Source of the DNA: Candidatus Hodarchaeota archaeon
Lineage (GTDB): Archaea; Asgardarchaeota; Heimdallarchaeia; Hodarchaeales; Hodarchaeaceae
Direction of reading: 5' to 3'
Assembly (NCBI GenBank): GCA_016840035.1
Contig: JAEOTC010000065.1
Span: forward strand, 1-63,051
DNA length: 63,051 bases
Below, in pieces: positions 7,679 to 16,913 of the stretch. The number at the start of each line of letters is the position of its first letter. The first letter of the stretch is position 1. The notes beneath the pieces were generated by a model that did no database searches, was not told the DNA's origin, and worked only from the letters and a program-made list of their open reading frames with translations. A program made the translations under genes and the position numbers.

Positions 7679-8527
7679 ATGATGGAAATTGACCTAATTT
7701 TGAAAATTGGAGGTTCTAGTCTTTCTAACAAACGTTTACTGGCAAAAGCTATTAAGAGTCAATCACCAGAAGACATTGAAGAGGCGTTAAAGATTGATAA
7801 GAAGAAGATCGATAGTATTGCATCAGAAATTGGGGCAATTTATTCTCTAGGATTAAAGAAAATGATCATCTTAACTGGAGTTGGGTCACCAGGTCATTTC
7901 GTCGTCTTACAACATGGTATTCACAAAGGAAATTCAGGAAATATTAATCAACATTTAGGGTTAGTGGATGCTCAAATTGCCGTTAATAGATTGAGACAGG
8001 GATTATTAGAAGCTTTTGCTGAACATGGGATTCCTGTCGTTCAACTTTATGCTTCAAGTATCTACGAGTCAAATAAAATGAGAATAATAAGGGGAGATAC
8101 TTCAAATTTTGAACGATTCATTCAAAATGGTATAATTCCCGTTATTTCTGGTGATGTAGTTCCTGATTTGACAATGGGATATAGTGTGTTGAGTGGAGAT
8201 CAAATACTTTTGGATCTTACACAGAAATTTAGACCCCAAAGAATAATATTTGGATCTGATGTTGACGGGGTCTTTGAAGAAGATCCCAAAGATAATCCTC
8301 ATACCCAACTAATTCCCCAGATTTCTTTTTCACAGTTACCGCACGTAATAGAACAACTTTCGGGTGGAGATGCTTCTGGTCAGATGAAGGGAAAATTAGT
8401 AGAAATTAGCAATTTATTGGAGCAAGGGCAAAAGGAAATCCTTCTATTGAATCTTACAAATGAAGGAGCTTTGAGTGATGTCATAAAGGGAAATATGGGT
8501 CGAAATACAAGATTCTTTCTAGATTAA
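7679..8527 (+). CDS. Isopentenyl phosphate kinase (amino acid kinase fold)
   Basis: Phosphorylates isopentenyl phosphate to isopentenyl diphosphate, the last step of the archaeal alternative mevalonate route that supplies membrane lipids. The N-terminus LILKIGGSSLS is the amino-acid-kinase glycine loop. GVGSPGHF carries the histidine this family uses to bind the substrate phosphate. VVQLYASSI, PVISGDVVPD, YSVLSGDQI and IIFGSDVDGVFEEDPK are the usual core motifs, and DASGQMKGKLVEI is the late nucleotide-site segment. The 282 residues are slightly longer than the typical 260. The start is chosen from the GGAGG site. The last 4 nt overlap the convergent MobB-like gene. A related small-molecule kinase of the same fold is possible but less likely. 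Confidence 0.88.
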   Translation: MMEIDLILKIGGSSLSNKRLLAKAIKSQSPEDIEEALKIDKKKIDSIASEIGAIYSLGLKKMIILTGVGSPGHFVVLQHGIHKGNSGNINQHLGLVDAQIAVNRLRQGLLEAFAEHGIPVVQLYASSIYESNKMRIIRGDTSNFERFIQNGIIPVISGDVVPDLTMGYSVLSGDQILLDLTQKFRPQRIIFGSDVDGVFEEDPKDNPHTQLIPQISFSQLPHVIEQLSGGDASGQMKGKLVEISNLLEQGQKEILLLNLTNEGALSDVIKGNMGRNTRFFLD

Positions 8528-9057
8528 ACAGACTTTAGCTGTGACAAGATTTTCTCCGTAATTTCCTGTATGTCCTTCTCTAAATCTATCGAAAGCGTTC
8601 TTAGTTCCATGGAAGTACTTTTTTCTTTACTTGGTAAGGATTCGATTATAAGAATCGGTTCTTGGTTATTATACCGGACTTTTGTATTTTTAAAGTCGTG
8701 AAAATCCTTAATTATATAGATCAGAGGGATTTGGGGAAACGATGCAGGATAACTCTCACAAAGGACAAGTTCACTCGACTCAGGAATCAATTTTAGAATG
8801 TCTTGAATACCTGAACGTTGAGATACTCTTTTGTAAGTAACAGTTTCAAAAGGACTGGTAAAAATAATAGGATTAGCAGGGGTGTTCCGAAAAAGATTGG
8901 AATCTTTACCTTCAGGCTCGAGTGAATAGCCAGAACTACTAAATTTTATTACAGAAAGATCAATTCCGTAATTCCCGAGTAATTTACTGCATTTTAGGGT
9001 GAAGGTTGTCTTTCCTGTATTTTTACTGCCTACAATACCTATCAACAGGGGAGTCAT
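8524..9057 (-). CDS. MobB-like P-loop GTP-binding protein
   Basis: A 177-residue P-loop NTPase of the MobB type, which in molybdenum cofactor biosynthesis binds GTP and assists nucleotide attachment to molybdopterin. The Walker A is GSKNTGKTT at residues 10-18. The family signature continues with a lone lysine (VIKFSSSG) and GKDSNLFRNTPAN, followed by LVLCESYPA in the position where MobB has its conserved glutamate strand (LVEGFK-like). No MobA, MoeA or molybdoenzyme gene is in the window, so the role in cofactor synthesis is inference. Some archaeal relatives serve other P-loop functions. It lies 20 nt downstream of a small membrane protein gene on the same strand and overlaps the isopentenyl phosphate kinase stop by 4 nt. 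Confidence 0.75.
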   Translation of the reverse strand: MTPLLIGIVGSKNTGKTTFTLKCSKLLGNYGIDLSVIKFSSSGYSLEPEGKDSNLFRNTPANPIIFTSPFETVTYKRVSQRSGIQDILKLIPESSELVLCESYPASFPQIPLIYIIKDFHDFKNTKVRYNNQEPILIIESLPSKEKSTSMELRTLSIDLEKDIQEITEKILSQLKSV

Positions 9058-9077
9058 CGTCTAGTCTCGAAGTTTAA

Positions 9078-9446
9078 TTATAGAAAATACATGATGATAT
9101 AAATCAATGCTCCTCCAAATGTTATCAATCCACCCATCGTTCCTCCAAGAACTGCCAACAGAAAAGCAATGATCATCCAATTTAAGGTTTCTTTTGCATG
9201 CATATCATTCCTTACTGTCATAACAATCAGCACTACTCCAACTATAATAGGTACAATACTCCAGATATATTGAATATCTTCATTAAGCGAAATATATGAT
9301 GCTAAAAAGAATGGACTAGGCAGAGTCTCGTTAAGAAGGGATGTAACTCCATAAAGTAGCATTAGGAATCCGCCTAATGCCACTAAAATTACTCCTAGAA
9401 CTGTGCAATAACGGTGCCATTGTGTTTTATATCTACGTTTTGTCAA
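9078..9446 (-). CDS. Small four-helix membrane protein, function unknown
   Basis: A 122-residue protein not recognised as any family. A basic N-terminus (MTKRRYKTQWHRY) is followed by hydrophobic segments around residues 14-36 (VLGVILVALGGFLMLLYG), 58-78 (IWSIVPIIVGVVLIVMTV), 89-106 and 109-121. The positive charge at the N-terminus suggests that it lies in the cytoplasm. It probably forms a two-gene unit with the MobB-like gene 20 nt downstream. It faces the divergent dCMP deaminase gene across 178 nt. Confidence 0.6.
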   Translation of the reverse strand: MTKRRYKTQWHRYCTVLGVILVALGGFLMLLYGVTSLLNETLPSPFFLASYISLNEDIQYIWSIVPIIVGVVLIVMTVRNDMHAKETLNWMIIAFLLAVLGGTMGGLITFGGALIYIIMYFL

Positions 9447-9624
9447 TTTGTTTTCCTCAAAAATAATCCATTTTTAGTTTGATATTTATGAAAATCTGGT
9501 ATTCTACAAGCTTTTCGGACTAGATATGTGTTTACTCTGTGGATTGATAGAAGTAAATTCTTGATTTTTGTATTTATCTATCCAATAATTTCAAATATGG
9601 TCGTTTGTATATACGAGATTTAGT

Positions 9625-10101
9625 ATGTCCTCTAATCAGCGTTCCTCTTGGAAAATTTACTTCATGAAAATCGCGTCGCAAGTTAGTACACGATCCACAT
9701 GTGATCGCAAAAATATCGGTGCAGTAATCGTTCGCGATAAAACAATATTATCAACTGGATATAATGGATCGATACGGGGTCTTGCCCACTGCGATGAAGA
9801 GGGACACATGATGGAGAATGGGCATTGTGTAAGGACGGTTCATGCAGAAGCAAATGCGATTGCTCAGGCAGCGAAAAATGGAGTAAATGTGGATGGAGCT
9901 GAAATCTTTATTACTGCCTCACCATGTTGGACGTGTTTCAAACTCTTAGCAAATTCCGGAATTATTAAAATTACTTATGGGGAGTTCTATCGTGATGAGA
10001 GAATACTTGAAGAGTCTGCTAAAGCTGGTATTAAGCTCGAACATCTTCCTATTGATGCATTAAGTGAATCTGAACACCAACCAAGAATGGAGAAAGAATG
10101 A
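9625..10101 (+). CDS. Deoxycytidylate (dCMP) deaminase family protein
   Basis: Converts dCMP to dUMP, the precursor of thymidylate, in a zinc-dependent reaction. The cytidine-deaminase-fold zinc site is complete: His73 and Glu75 in TVHAEANAI, and Cys101 and Cys104 in SPCWTC. The preceding CDRKNIGAVIVRD, STGYNGSIRGLAHCDEEG and the cysteine/histidine-rich loop with GHCVR are typical of the ComEB/dCMP deaminase group, which binds a second zinc or the deoxynucleotide there. The 158 residues are the normal length. It is a single plus-strand gene. Alternative deaminase substrates within the family cannot be excluded. Confidence 0.9.
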   Translation: MSSNQRSSWKIYFMKIASQVSTRSTCDRKNIGAVIVRDKTILSTGYNGSIRGLAHCDEEGHMMENGHCVRTVHAEANAIAQAAKNGVNVDGAEIFITASPCWTCFKLLANSGIIKITYGEFYRDERILEESAKAGIKLEHLPIDALSESEHQPRMEKE

Positions 10102-10182
10102 GAAGCTGATATACCCAGCTTCAGAAAAAATAGAGAAGAAGAGGATTTCTCAAATCCCTCTCATTTTCCAACTAAGGATCTT

Positions 10183-10566
10183 TCATATTTTGAATCTATG
10201 AAAATATTGAGCTCTTGCTCTTTTCTTGATTCTAGTTTTGCTATTACGGTTTTTTTTCATAACAGCACGTTTTTTCAGATTTTTTGGTTTTGTGGATGAA
10301 CTTGATTCGTTTTTAATGTGAGTTTTCCGATTAATATTAGATTTTATTTTCGGTTTTTTTTGAAATTTCTTCTTCTCAGTATGACGAGGCTTTGAAGGAG
10401 ATTTCGAGAGTTTTGCTCCGTCTGTGGTATTTGGTGTTTCTTTTTGTTTTTTGCGTTCTAAGAGCTTTTTCGTTTTTTCTTTCTCTTCTTCAAAGTATTG
10501 TGTTGCGATATCTATTTCAGTGCGATTACGTCTGTTTTTTCTTGTATGTGCAGTCAATGGAATCAC
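10183..10566 (-). CDS. Very basic, disordered small protein
   Basis: A 127-residue reading frame with a striking composition: more than a third Lys plus Arg, few hydrophobic residues, and clusters such as KKQKE, KPKIKS and KKRARAQ. A short helical acidic segment (YFEEEKEKTKKLLERK) follows the N-terminal MIPLTAHTRKNRRN. No fold is recognisable. The pattern resembles ribosome-associated tails or nucleic-acid-binding disordered proteins. The A/T-rich, lysine-codon-heavy DNA could also stay open by chance, so coding status is moderate. It runs convergent with the dCMP deaminase gene and is followed upstream by a 436-nt gap. Confidence 0.5.
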   Translation of the reverse strand: MIPLTAHTRKNRRNRTEIDIATQYFEEEKEKTKKLLERKKQKETPNTTDGAKLSKSPSKPRHTEKKKFQKKPKIKSNINRKTHIKNESSSSTKPKNLKKRAVMKKNRNSKTRIKKRARAQYFHRFKI

Positions 10567-11002
10567 CTGTGCTCATATTCGAGTTTTTTTGACTTATCAC
10601 TCGAATTGAAAGTCGTTGAATGTCTCGTTCTGGCTTATGACGAGTCCCAAGCCTTGACTGGATATTCTATCTGGGATTGATTATTGGAGTTTAACCTCAA
10701 AGAGCGAATCGCATTATTTTACTCTTAACTCTATTGAAATTACTTCAACAATGTGATTATAGTCCGTTGTGACGTGTAGACATATTTTAGTAGCATTTTT
10801 TAAGTCTAGCCGTCTGATATTTGGCAGATGACAACTTTAATGAATATTATTCCATATCACTCAAGATGTCTCTAAGTAAATTCATATCCCAGATTTTTTA
10901 AGCTTATCGATTCAAAACAACAGATGACATTAACTCCTTGTCTATAAATAAAGATTTCAAGAAAATTTTTACTGATCTCAAACCAATCTTGGAGGAAAAC
11001 CT
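10567..11002. other. Long intergenic region with no recognised gene
   Basis: About 436 nt with many stops in all frames. I see no tRNA-like arms or convincing hairpin with a T-run. It holds the promoter of the HAD-like gene (a T/A-rich stretch around 10890-10960) and a strong GGAGG at 10991-10995 in front of its GTG start. A small RNA cannot be ruled out. Confidence 0.5.
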
Positions 11003-11734
11003 GTGCCTAAAATAGAAGTGATATTTTTCAATATGGGAGGAACCTTAATCCAATTAAGGAACATAACACTACCTCAACTATATTCAAAACATTTAACCAA
11101 TCTTTTAGGGAGAAAAATTGATCCTAGTTTAGTTTTTTCCGCTTTTCGGAAAGCAGAAGCTTGGACAATCTCCAGAAAAAACCATTATTATTTATTTTCT
11201 GATCTAGATCAGCGAAAATACCAAAATGCTTTTTATAATGAACTAGGGGTTAAAGGACGATCCCAAATTAATAAAATTGAAACAAATCTTGCAGATCTCA
11301 TTGAGTTGGACTTTCAACTAGAGCAAGGAGCAATCCCCTTACTTGAGCAGTTAAGTACAGAATATTCACTAGGATTAATCTCAAATTGGGATCATCAGGA
11401 TTTATATGAGATTCTCGATTCATTCGAGCTAAAAGACTATTTCGATTCAATAACAATTTCTGGGGAATTTGGAATAAGTAAACCCAGTCCGGAAATTTTC
11501 AAATCAGGCTTAGCGGACTTTCCCAAAGCAAAACCTAAGAATACTGTTTACATTGGAGATGATTTTGATTTAGATATTGTTCCCGCTCAAAGATTGCGAA
11601 TGTTTACAATTCTATTTGATAAAGGCCCTTCAGGAATGCATGGATGGCCAAAACGGCCTGAAGTCAAATCACCACGAGTTGAAAACCTCAGAGAAATTCC
11701 TAGGATTCTAAAGAAATTTGAGAAATTAAAATAG
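11003..11734 (+). CDS. HAD-fold protein lacking the usual nucleophile aspartate
   Basis: A 243-residue HAD-superfamily protein. Motif I normally reads DxD or DxG, but here it reads FFNMGGTL with Asn10 (codon AAT) at the nucleophile position. Motif II is in SLGLISNWDH, the motif III lysine is in GISKPSPEIF, and motif IV is YIGDDFDLDIVPA, so the rest of the active site looks intact. It has a helical cap around residues 20-100. Without the aspartate the normal phosphoaspartyl intermediate cannot form, so the protein may be a binding or regulatory relative, or may depend on deamidation. The GTG start has GGAGG at 10991-10995, 7 nt away. It is convergent with malQ. Confidence 0.85.
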   Translation: MPKIEVIFFNMGGTLIQLRNITLPQLYSKHLTNLLGRKIDPSLVFSAFRKAEAWTISRKNHYYLFSDLDQRKYQNAFYNELGVKGRSQINKIETNLADLIELDFQLEQGAIPLLEQLSTEYSLGLISNWDHQDLYEILDSFELKDYFDSITISGEFGISKPSPEIFKSGLADFPKAKPKNTVYIGDDFDLDIVPAQRLRMFTILFDKGPSGMHGWPKRPEVKSPRVENLREIPRILKKFEKLK

Positions 11735-11759
11735 GAAAACAACAGTCATATTAAACAAT

Positions 11760-13271
11760 TTATCTTCTACAAGCGCTTGTTAAATGTAAAATCTCCTTTC
11801 CTGTCTCTTCCGTTTGTTTATTCCAAGAAAATCTCCATTCCCAGTTATTTCCCGTGGTTCCTGGGACATTCATTCTTGCTTCAGAACCTAAACGAAGAAG
11901 ATCCTGAAATGGAATGATGGCCATATTTGCAGCTGATTCCCAAGCGAGTTTAATTAGATCTCCAACTATATCCTCCCCAGAAGTCTTTGTGTATTCAAGA
12001 ATTTCATCTTGTTCTTCAGTAGAAAGGGATTCAAACCATGCAAGTGTTGTTTGATTATCATGAGTGGCAGTGTATACCACTGAATTCTCAATTATATTGT
12101 GAGGTAAATACTTATTTTCAGTATATTCATCCTCATCTTCCCCAAAAGCAAATTGTAGAACATTCATCCCTGGAAATCCTGTACCTTGCAACATACTTTC
12201 TACTTCAGGGGTAATAATGCCCAAATCTTCAGCAATAATGGGAAGATCGCCTAATTCATCAAATATTTTTTGAAATAACTCCAGTCCTGGTCCAAGAATC
12301 CACTTTCCTTTTTCTGCGGTTTCTTCATCAGCATCTATTTGCCAATAGGATTCAAAACCTCTAAAATGGTCGATTCTAAGAATATCAACTTGCTCTAAAT
12401 TGTGTTTAATCCTCTTGATCCACCATTTAAAGCCATTTTTCTTCATCTTTGCCCATCGATATAATGGATTGCCCCATCTTTGTCCAGTAGTGGAAAAATA
12501 GTCAGGAGGAACTCCTGCCACATATAATAAGTCCATCTTTTCGTCAAGGTAATACATTTCTGGGTTAGACCATACATCTACAGAATCATATGCTACAAAA
12601 ATGGGAATGTCCCCCACAAGTTTGACATGTTTATGTTTCGCATAGTCTTTTAGCATTTTCCATTGTGTAAAAAAGAGAAATTGAGTGAATTTAACCCTCT
12701 CAATTTCTGTTTTTTTTTCCTCTCTCCATTGTTCAATAACTGTCGTTTCTCTTTGTTTAAAAGAGTCCGCCCATTCATTCCAAGGCCTCATGTTATTTGC
12801 TTTCTTTAATGACATAAATAACGCATATTCATCTAGCCAAAACCCATGTGAATCCAAAAATTCCCTGAAATTATTCAATAATATTGCATCAATGTTCAAA
12901 CAAAAATTATCGAAAGCGATGTCAACAACCTCTTCCTTGTATGCAATTACTGATTCATAGTCAATTCTGAGTTTATCTTTAACTTTAATAGGAGGAAGTT
13001 CATGTTCTGCCACTATATTCATCTCTACAAGTTTCTGTGGACTAATAAGTAACGAATTTCCAGCAAAAGCAGAAAAGCATTGATAAGGGGAATTTCCATA
13101 ACCTGTCGGTCCAAGTGGAAGTATCTGCCAAAGAGTTTGACCGTATTTCTGCAAATAATCAATGAATTTATAGGCTTGAATGCCAAGATCTCCAATTCCA
13201 TATTTGCTTGGAAGACTTGTTGGATGTAGAAGAATTCCACTGCATCGCTGTTGAATTTCTTTGCTTTTCAT
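11760..13271 (-). CDS. malQ: 4-alpha-glucanotransferase (amylomaltase, GH77)
   Basis: Transfers alpha-1,4-glucan segments between maltodextrins, part of glycogen or maltodextrin turnover in the cytoplasm. The N-terminal signature SGILLHPTSLPSKYGIGDLG and the following GYGNSPYQCFSAFAGN are diagnostic of GH77. The nucleophile aspartate is in ILRIDHFRGFESYW, the acid/base glutamate is in IIAEDLG, and the third acid is in TATHDNQTT. The 503 residues are the usual bacterial-type length. It stands alone, but a GH57 enzyme at 30.4 kb could act on related glucans. The ATG start is directly upstream of the conserved N-terminus. Confidence 0.96.
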   Translation of the reverse strand: MKSKEIQQRCSGILLHPTSLPSKYGIGDLGIQAYKFIDYLQKYGQTLWQILPLGPTGYGNSPYQCFSAFAGNSLLISPQKLVEMNIVAEHELPPIKVKDKLRIDYESVIAYKEEVVDIAFDNFCLNIDAILLNNFREFLDSHGFWLDEYALFMSLKKANNMRPWNEWADSFKQRETTVIEQWREEKKTEIERVKFTQFLFFTQWKMLKDYAKHKHVKLVGDIPIFVAYDSVDVWSNPEMYYLDEKMDLLYVAGVPPDYFSTTGQRWGNPLYRWAKMKKNGFKWWIKRIKHNLEQVDILRIDHFRGFESYWQIDADEETAEKGKWILGPGLELFQKIFDELGDLPIIAEDLGIITPEVESMLQGTGFPGMNVLQFAFGEDEDEYTENKYLPHNIIENSVVYTATHDNQTTLAWFESLSTEEQDEILEYTKTSGEDIVGDLIKLAWESAANMAIIPFQDLLRLGSEARMNVPGTTGNNWEWRFSWNKQTEETGKEILHLTSACRR

Positions 13272-13464
13272 TAAATTCTATCCTGATATTGTGCTCGAGA
13301 GACTTTTTTTTTACTAGTATACACTTGCAGTATGATAACTCTCTGTTTTTTATCTCTGTAACTCTGGAATTAGTTGAATAATCACATTTTTTTTTATTTG
13401 TCCAGATACTTTATAGAATTTTTATCCAAAAGAAAAAAAAGATTTCAATTGTGACTCCTATATC

Positions 13465-15564
13465 ATGCGACCTAAATCTAAATTGTTGCTTTCTGGTGTT
13501 TCTGGCCATAAATTTAGCGTGATGCGATTAGCTGCTTTTCATCACTCAAATCGGTTTGCTTCATGCTCATTTGATGGAACAGTGCGTATCTGGGAGGAGG
13601 TAAAACAACAAAAGGTATTGTTCTTCTTCCCAGAAGCAATTGAAGGGTTGGAAGTAACACCTGATGATAAAAATCTAATAGTCGTGCTTGCAGATTCATC
13701 AAAAGCCTTTGTGCATAATTTGATAAAGAACACAACACGAGAAATTGGATCAGGAAAAGTTTTTCGGAGTTTAATTGGAACTAGTCCTGATAGTACGAAA
13801 ACTGCAATCGTTACTTTTGATGATGAACTCTTTATTTATAATCACGAAACAGACTCACTGGGAAATCGTGTAGTTGTGGATAATGTTTCTGGAGACTCTC
13901 TAATTTGGCTAGATAATAACCGAATAGGTATCCCAAAGCGTAATGGAAACGTGGCTGTAATAAATTGCCAAGAAAGAGTAATAGAACATGAACATCCTAT
14001 ACATGATGGATTAATAACCTCAATTTTCCGTGATGGAGAAGATATTATTACAGTGTCAGAGGATGGAACTGGAAAAGTCCATGACCTGGACTTCAAGCCA
14101 AAGTTCGGTTTTAAACTCAAATTTACTCCCCAAAGCGTATTCTCTTCCTCCAAACACAAATTGATTATTGTATCTGGTGATAGGTATCTTCTCTTTATCG
14201 ATACTCCAACAGGTCAACTAGATTTGACTTCTCAAGAGTTATCAGGATGTAATCCAATAATAACTATAAATGGAGCTATATTCAGGGGATCGGGAATTAA
14301 TAGCATTTCACAGTTTTCCTTAGAAGGGAATGTTATTAAGGAATTGAAAGGGCGCTCAAAAACAGTAGAATCAGTGAATTTCTTGAATCGACATACAGTA
14401 GTTTATGGATCAGGCGATAATTCCGTCCATATCCTAGATTTTTCTTCAGGAGCTGATGAGAGTCTCATTTCTCATTCCGAAACAGTTTCTTCCGTCACTT
14501 ATAATTCTCTTAAACAAACTATTATCGCTGGGTCTTTTGATGATACTATTTCCATCTACCATCTTCCTCAAAAATCTGAAGTAAAGAGAATCAAGAATGT
14601 TCCTTTAGTTACATCAATTGCTTTATCTCCTTCAGGTACTTCTTTTGCTGCAGGATGTAGTGGTGATAATAGTCTACATATATTCAATGCTGAAGGGGAA
14701 GAGATTACAAGTTGGGAAGCACATGATGATTATATCAGCTCAGTTTATTTCCTTAATGATGAAGTAATAGTATCTGGATCAGATGATGGACGGCTATGTT
14801 TCTGGAATCCATCGGGAAGATTAATTAGTTCGCTTAATGTTTCCGCATCTGTTAAATCGATCTTTACCACACTTGAGTATGATTATAATGTAGTTGGTCT
14901 GGAAAATGGAGAGATTCTAATCTTAGAAAAAACTACTAATCGAAAGATTGGATCATATTCCTCATCTGCATCTATTCAATGTATTCAGGGAGTGGACAAT
15001 ACTCAATTATTTTTTGCAGCTAAAGAGATTCTTTATCGAATGGAACTGGATGGACCAAATATCATAGGTGTTGAAGAAGTTTGTCGTCATACGGAACCAA
15101 TCAAAGGAATTTTATGGATTGAAGATAGCGACATGATTATTTCAATTGATCATAGTTTAGAAATCATTAGTACAATACTTGAGAACGATGAAGAAATACC
15201 TACATCATCTACAATTATGTTTACTCCTGGTGAAGCTATAGAGGAAGAGATTAGTGAACCAATGACAGACTTGGGAAGTGGATCGGTAGTTTCATCGAAC
15301 GGAGAAGCTCTAGTAAAGATTATTGAGTATTTAAAAACTATTTCAAGTCAATTTAATGAGTTGATCTTGCCCAAGTTACAAGAAATTGGAATAGATGCGA
15401 AATCATTTCAAGAATCATTACAAAAACTTGAACAAAATCTGAATTTCAAGTTAGCGCAAGTAGATTCGGCAAGGCTTCGTGATTCTGTTGTTAGTGAGCA
15501 AGAAGAAGAAACTGACTCTGATACGAGCTGGAAAAATTTTGACTGGGGAAAAAGACAACATTAA
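13465..15564 (+). CDS. WD40 beta-propeller protein with C-terminal helical tail
   Basis: A 699-residue protein built of many WD40 repeats. The clearest repeat ends are CSFDGTVRIWEE, GSFDDTISIYHL and SGSDDGRLCFWNP, spaced so that about 13-14 blades would make two propellers (residues 10-560). The last 120 residues form a charged linker and a helix (IIEYLKTISSQFNELILPKLQEIG). WD40 propellers act as protein-binding platforms. There is no signal peptide or membrane helix, so it is cytosolic. It heads a plus-strand run of membrane protein genes with short gaps (66 nt to the next), which suggests that it may dock to them. A TATA-like CTTTATAG lies at 13409-13416, about 50 nt before the ATG. Confidence 0.88.
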   Translation: MRPKSKLLLSGVSGHKFSVMRLAAFHHSNRFASCSFDGTVRIWEEVKQQKVLFFFPEAIEGLEVTPDDKNLIVVLADSSKAFVHNLIKNTTREIGSGKVFRSLIGTSPDSTKTAIVTFDDELFIYNHETDSLGNRVVVDNVSGDSLIWLDNNRIGIPKRNGNVAVINCQERVIEHEHPIHDGLITSIFRDGEDIITVSEDGTGKVHDLDFKPKFGFKLKFTPQSVFSSSKHKLIIVSGDRYLLFIDTPTGQLDLTSQELSGCNPIITINGAIFRGSGINSISQFSLEGNVIKELKGRSKTVESVNFLNRHTVVYGSGDNSVHILDFSSGADESLISHSETVSSVTYNSLKQTIIAGSFDDTISIYHLPQKSEVKRIKNVPLVTSIALSPSGTSFAAGCSGDNSLHIFNAEGEEITSWEAHDDYISSVYFLNDEVIVSGSDDGRLCFWNPSGRLISSLNVSASVKSIFTTLEYDYNVVGLENGEILILEKTTNRKIGSYSSSASIQCIQGVDNTQLFFAAKEILYRMELDGPNIIGVEEVCRHTEPIKGILWIEDSDMIISIDHSLEIISTILENDEEIPTSSTIMFTPGEAIEEEISEPMTDLGSGSVVSSNGEALVKIIEYLKTISSQFNELILPKLQEIGIDAKSFQESLQKLEQNLNFKLAQVDSARLRDSVVSEQEEETDSDTSWKNFDWGKRQH

Positions 15565-15630
15565 GATTTAAAAAAGGACAAATTAGGTAAAAACTTAGAA
15601 CTATGTACGCTTAAAGGAGAGTATTAGTGA

Positions 15631-16842
15631 ATGGAATCAACCACTGAACCTAATCAAATGACCAAACTCGATAACGAACTAGGTGATAAAGTCCCCTTAC
15701 GAACTAAAATTCAAAAACATATGTTTGTGACATTGAAAGAGATGTACAACGGGCTTAGACATCCAGAATTCAAATTTGCCCTCTCGGGAATAATTGTTAG
15801 TATTGTTTTATTGCTTGTTTCACTGTTTTTCTTTTTAGGGCCGTATTTCTTTACTATAGACGCTGAAACTCGTGGTATAGCGTTTTTTTCATTCAATATT
15901 TATCCTAATATTATTGGGATTTTTCTTAGTCTGGGGATTGCCTTTACAGAATTGTATCTTTGGTTTTTAGTAGGGATTCAAGTCACACCCAGAGCAGCAC
16001 ATTATCTTGTGGATAATAAAATCCTAAAGTTAATATTTACCAAAGGCCAAGTGCACTATTTAGAATATGTGCCAGAAGAGAAGCGAAAAATTGTTCTCCC
16101 ACACATCCTAAACAAGTATATTGCCTTAATCATCGCTTGGGTTTCACTCTCAGCCTTCTTATTACAGATAATCGCAGGGATACTTTTCGGAGGAGATCCA
16201 AGCACAATTTTAAAACCAGGTTCAGATTGGTTACTTTTCTTTATCAGAACTTTAGTGATCTTCTTCTTAGTGCCTATCATCTTTACTTTAGTTTATCCAG
16301 TTGGTTGGATGCTAGTGGATGCTAAATTAAAAGCATATAACTCTTTTACGAAATTAAATTGGCTTGTTGGTAAAAAAGTAGTGAGTTTAACAGCTGGAAT
16401 TATTACAGTCGGATCAGTGGTAGCTTTGGGTGCTACAGCATTAGAGGACCCTCTCGACAAAATACAATTAATTCTTGATCTTGTGATATTTTGTATAGTA
16501 AATATTTCATTAACAGTAACCTTAATTGCTATTTTTTATAATATATTTTTTCAAGGAACATTTTATCGACGAATTATTGATTCAATTGACGTAGGATTTG
16601 GGATTACTTCAGTCACACTCGTTGATGAAAGTGGAAATCCTACTTCAGATGAAAGTAGAACAGAGGATGACGAGGTTGAGGTTGAATCGGTTGTACAAGA
16701 AGCTTCTGTTCGTGATTCTTCTGAAACTACTATAATAGAACCTACTGATGAAAGCTATGATCTATCTGATAAAGAAGATTTACAAGAACAACCAAATGAT
16801 GATGTCAAAGAGAGTAGCGAGTTCTTTGAAGAGAAGGAATGA
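15631..16842 (+). CDS. Six-helix membrane protein with acidic C-terminal tail
   Basis: Not recognised. The 403 residues contain about six hydrophobic segments at roughly 50-75, 88-118, 155-180, 188-218, 248-268 and 278-305. After these come about 80 residues, extremely rich in Asp, Glu and Ser, with no predicted fold (EDDEVEVESVVQEAS and DLSDKEDLQEQPNDD). The GGAGAG at 15617-15622 lies before the ATG at 15631. It follows the WD40 gene by 66 nt and precedes another membrane protein by 71 nt, probably one transcript. The acidic cytoplasmic tail is a plausible docking surface, for example for the propeller, but this is inference. Confidence 0.75.
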   Translation: MESTTEPNQMTKLDNELGDKVPLRTKIQKHMFVTLKEMYNGLRHPEFKFALSGIIVSIVLLLVSLFFFLGPYFFTIDAETRGIAFFSFNIYPNIIGIFLSLGIAFTELYLWFLVGIQVTPRAAHYLVDNKILKLIFTKGQVHYLEYVPEEKRKIVLPHILNKYIALIIAWVSLSAFLLQIIAGILFGGDPSTILKPGSDWLLFFIRTLVIFFLVPIIFTLVYPVGWMLVDAKLKAYNSFTKLNWLVGKKVVSLTAGIITVGSVVALGATALEDPLDKIQLILDLVIFCIVNISLTVTLIAIFYNIFFQGTFYRRIIDSIDVGFGITSVTLVDESGNPTSDESRTEDDEVEVESVVQEASVRDSSETTIIEPTDESYDLSDKEDLQEQPNDDVKESSEFFEEKE

Positions 16843-16913
16843 TAAGAGTAAATATTATCTTTCTTCTTTCATAATATCTTTATATGAAACTTCCACAGAA
16901 TAAATAGAAAAGG

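Noticed and set aside
8102..8308. Minus-strand frame within isopentenyl phosphate kinase
   Set aside because: Antisense to well-conserved kinase motifs.
10392..10680. Several short plus-strand frames antisense to the basic protein
   Set aside because: Very hydrophobic or Phe-rich translations produced by the reverse of lysine-rich codons; no supporting start signals.
10790..10830. Imperfect hairpin around GTCTGATATTTGGCAGAT
   Set aside because: The stem is only about four pairs with mismatches and there is no T-run; too weak to call an RNA or terminator.
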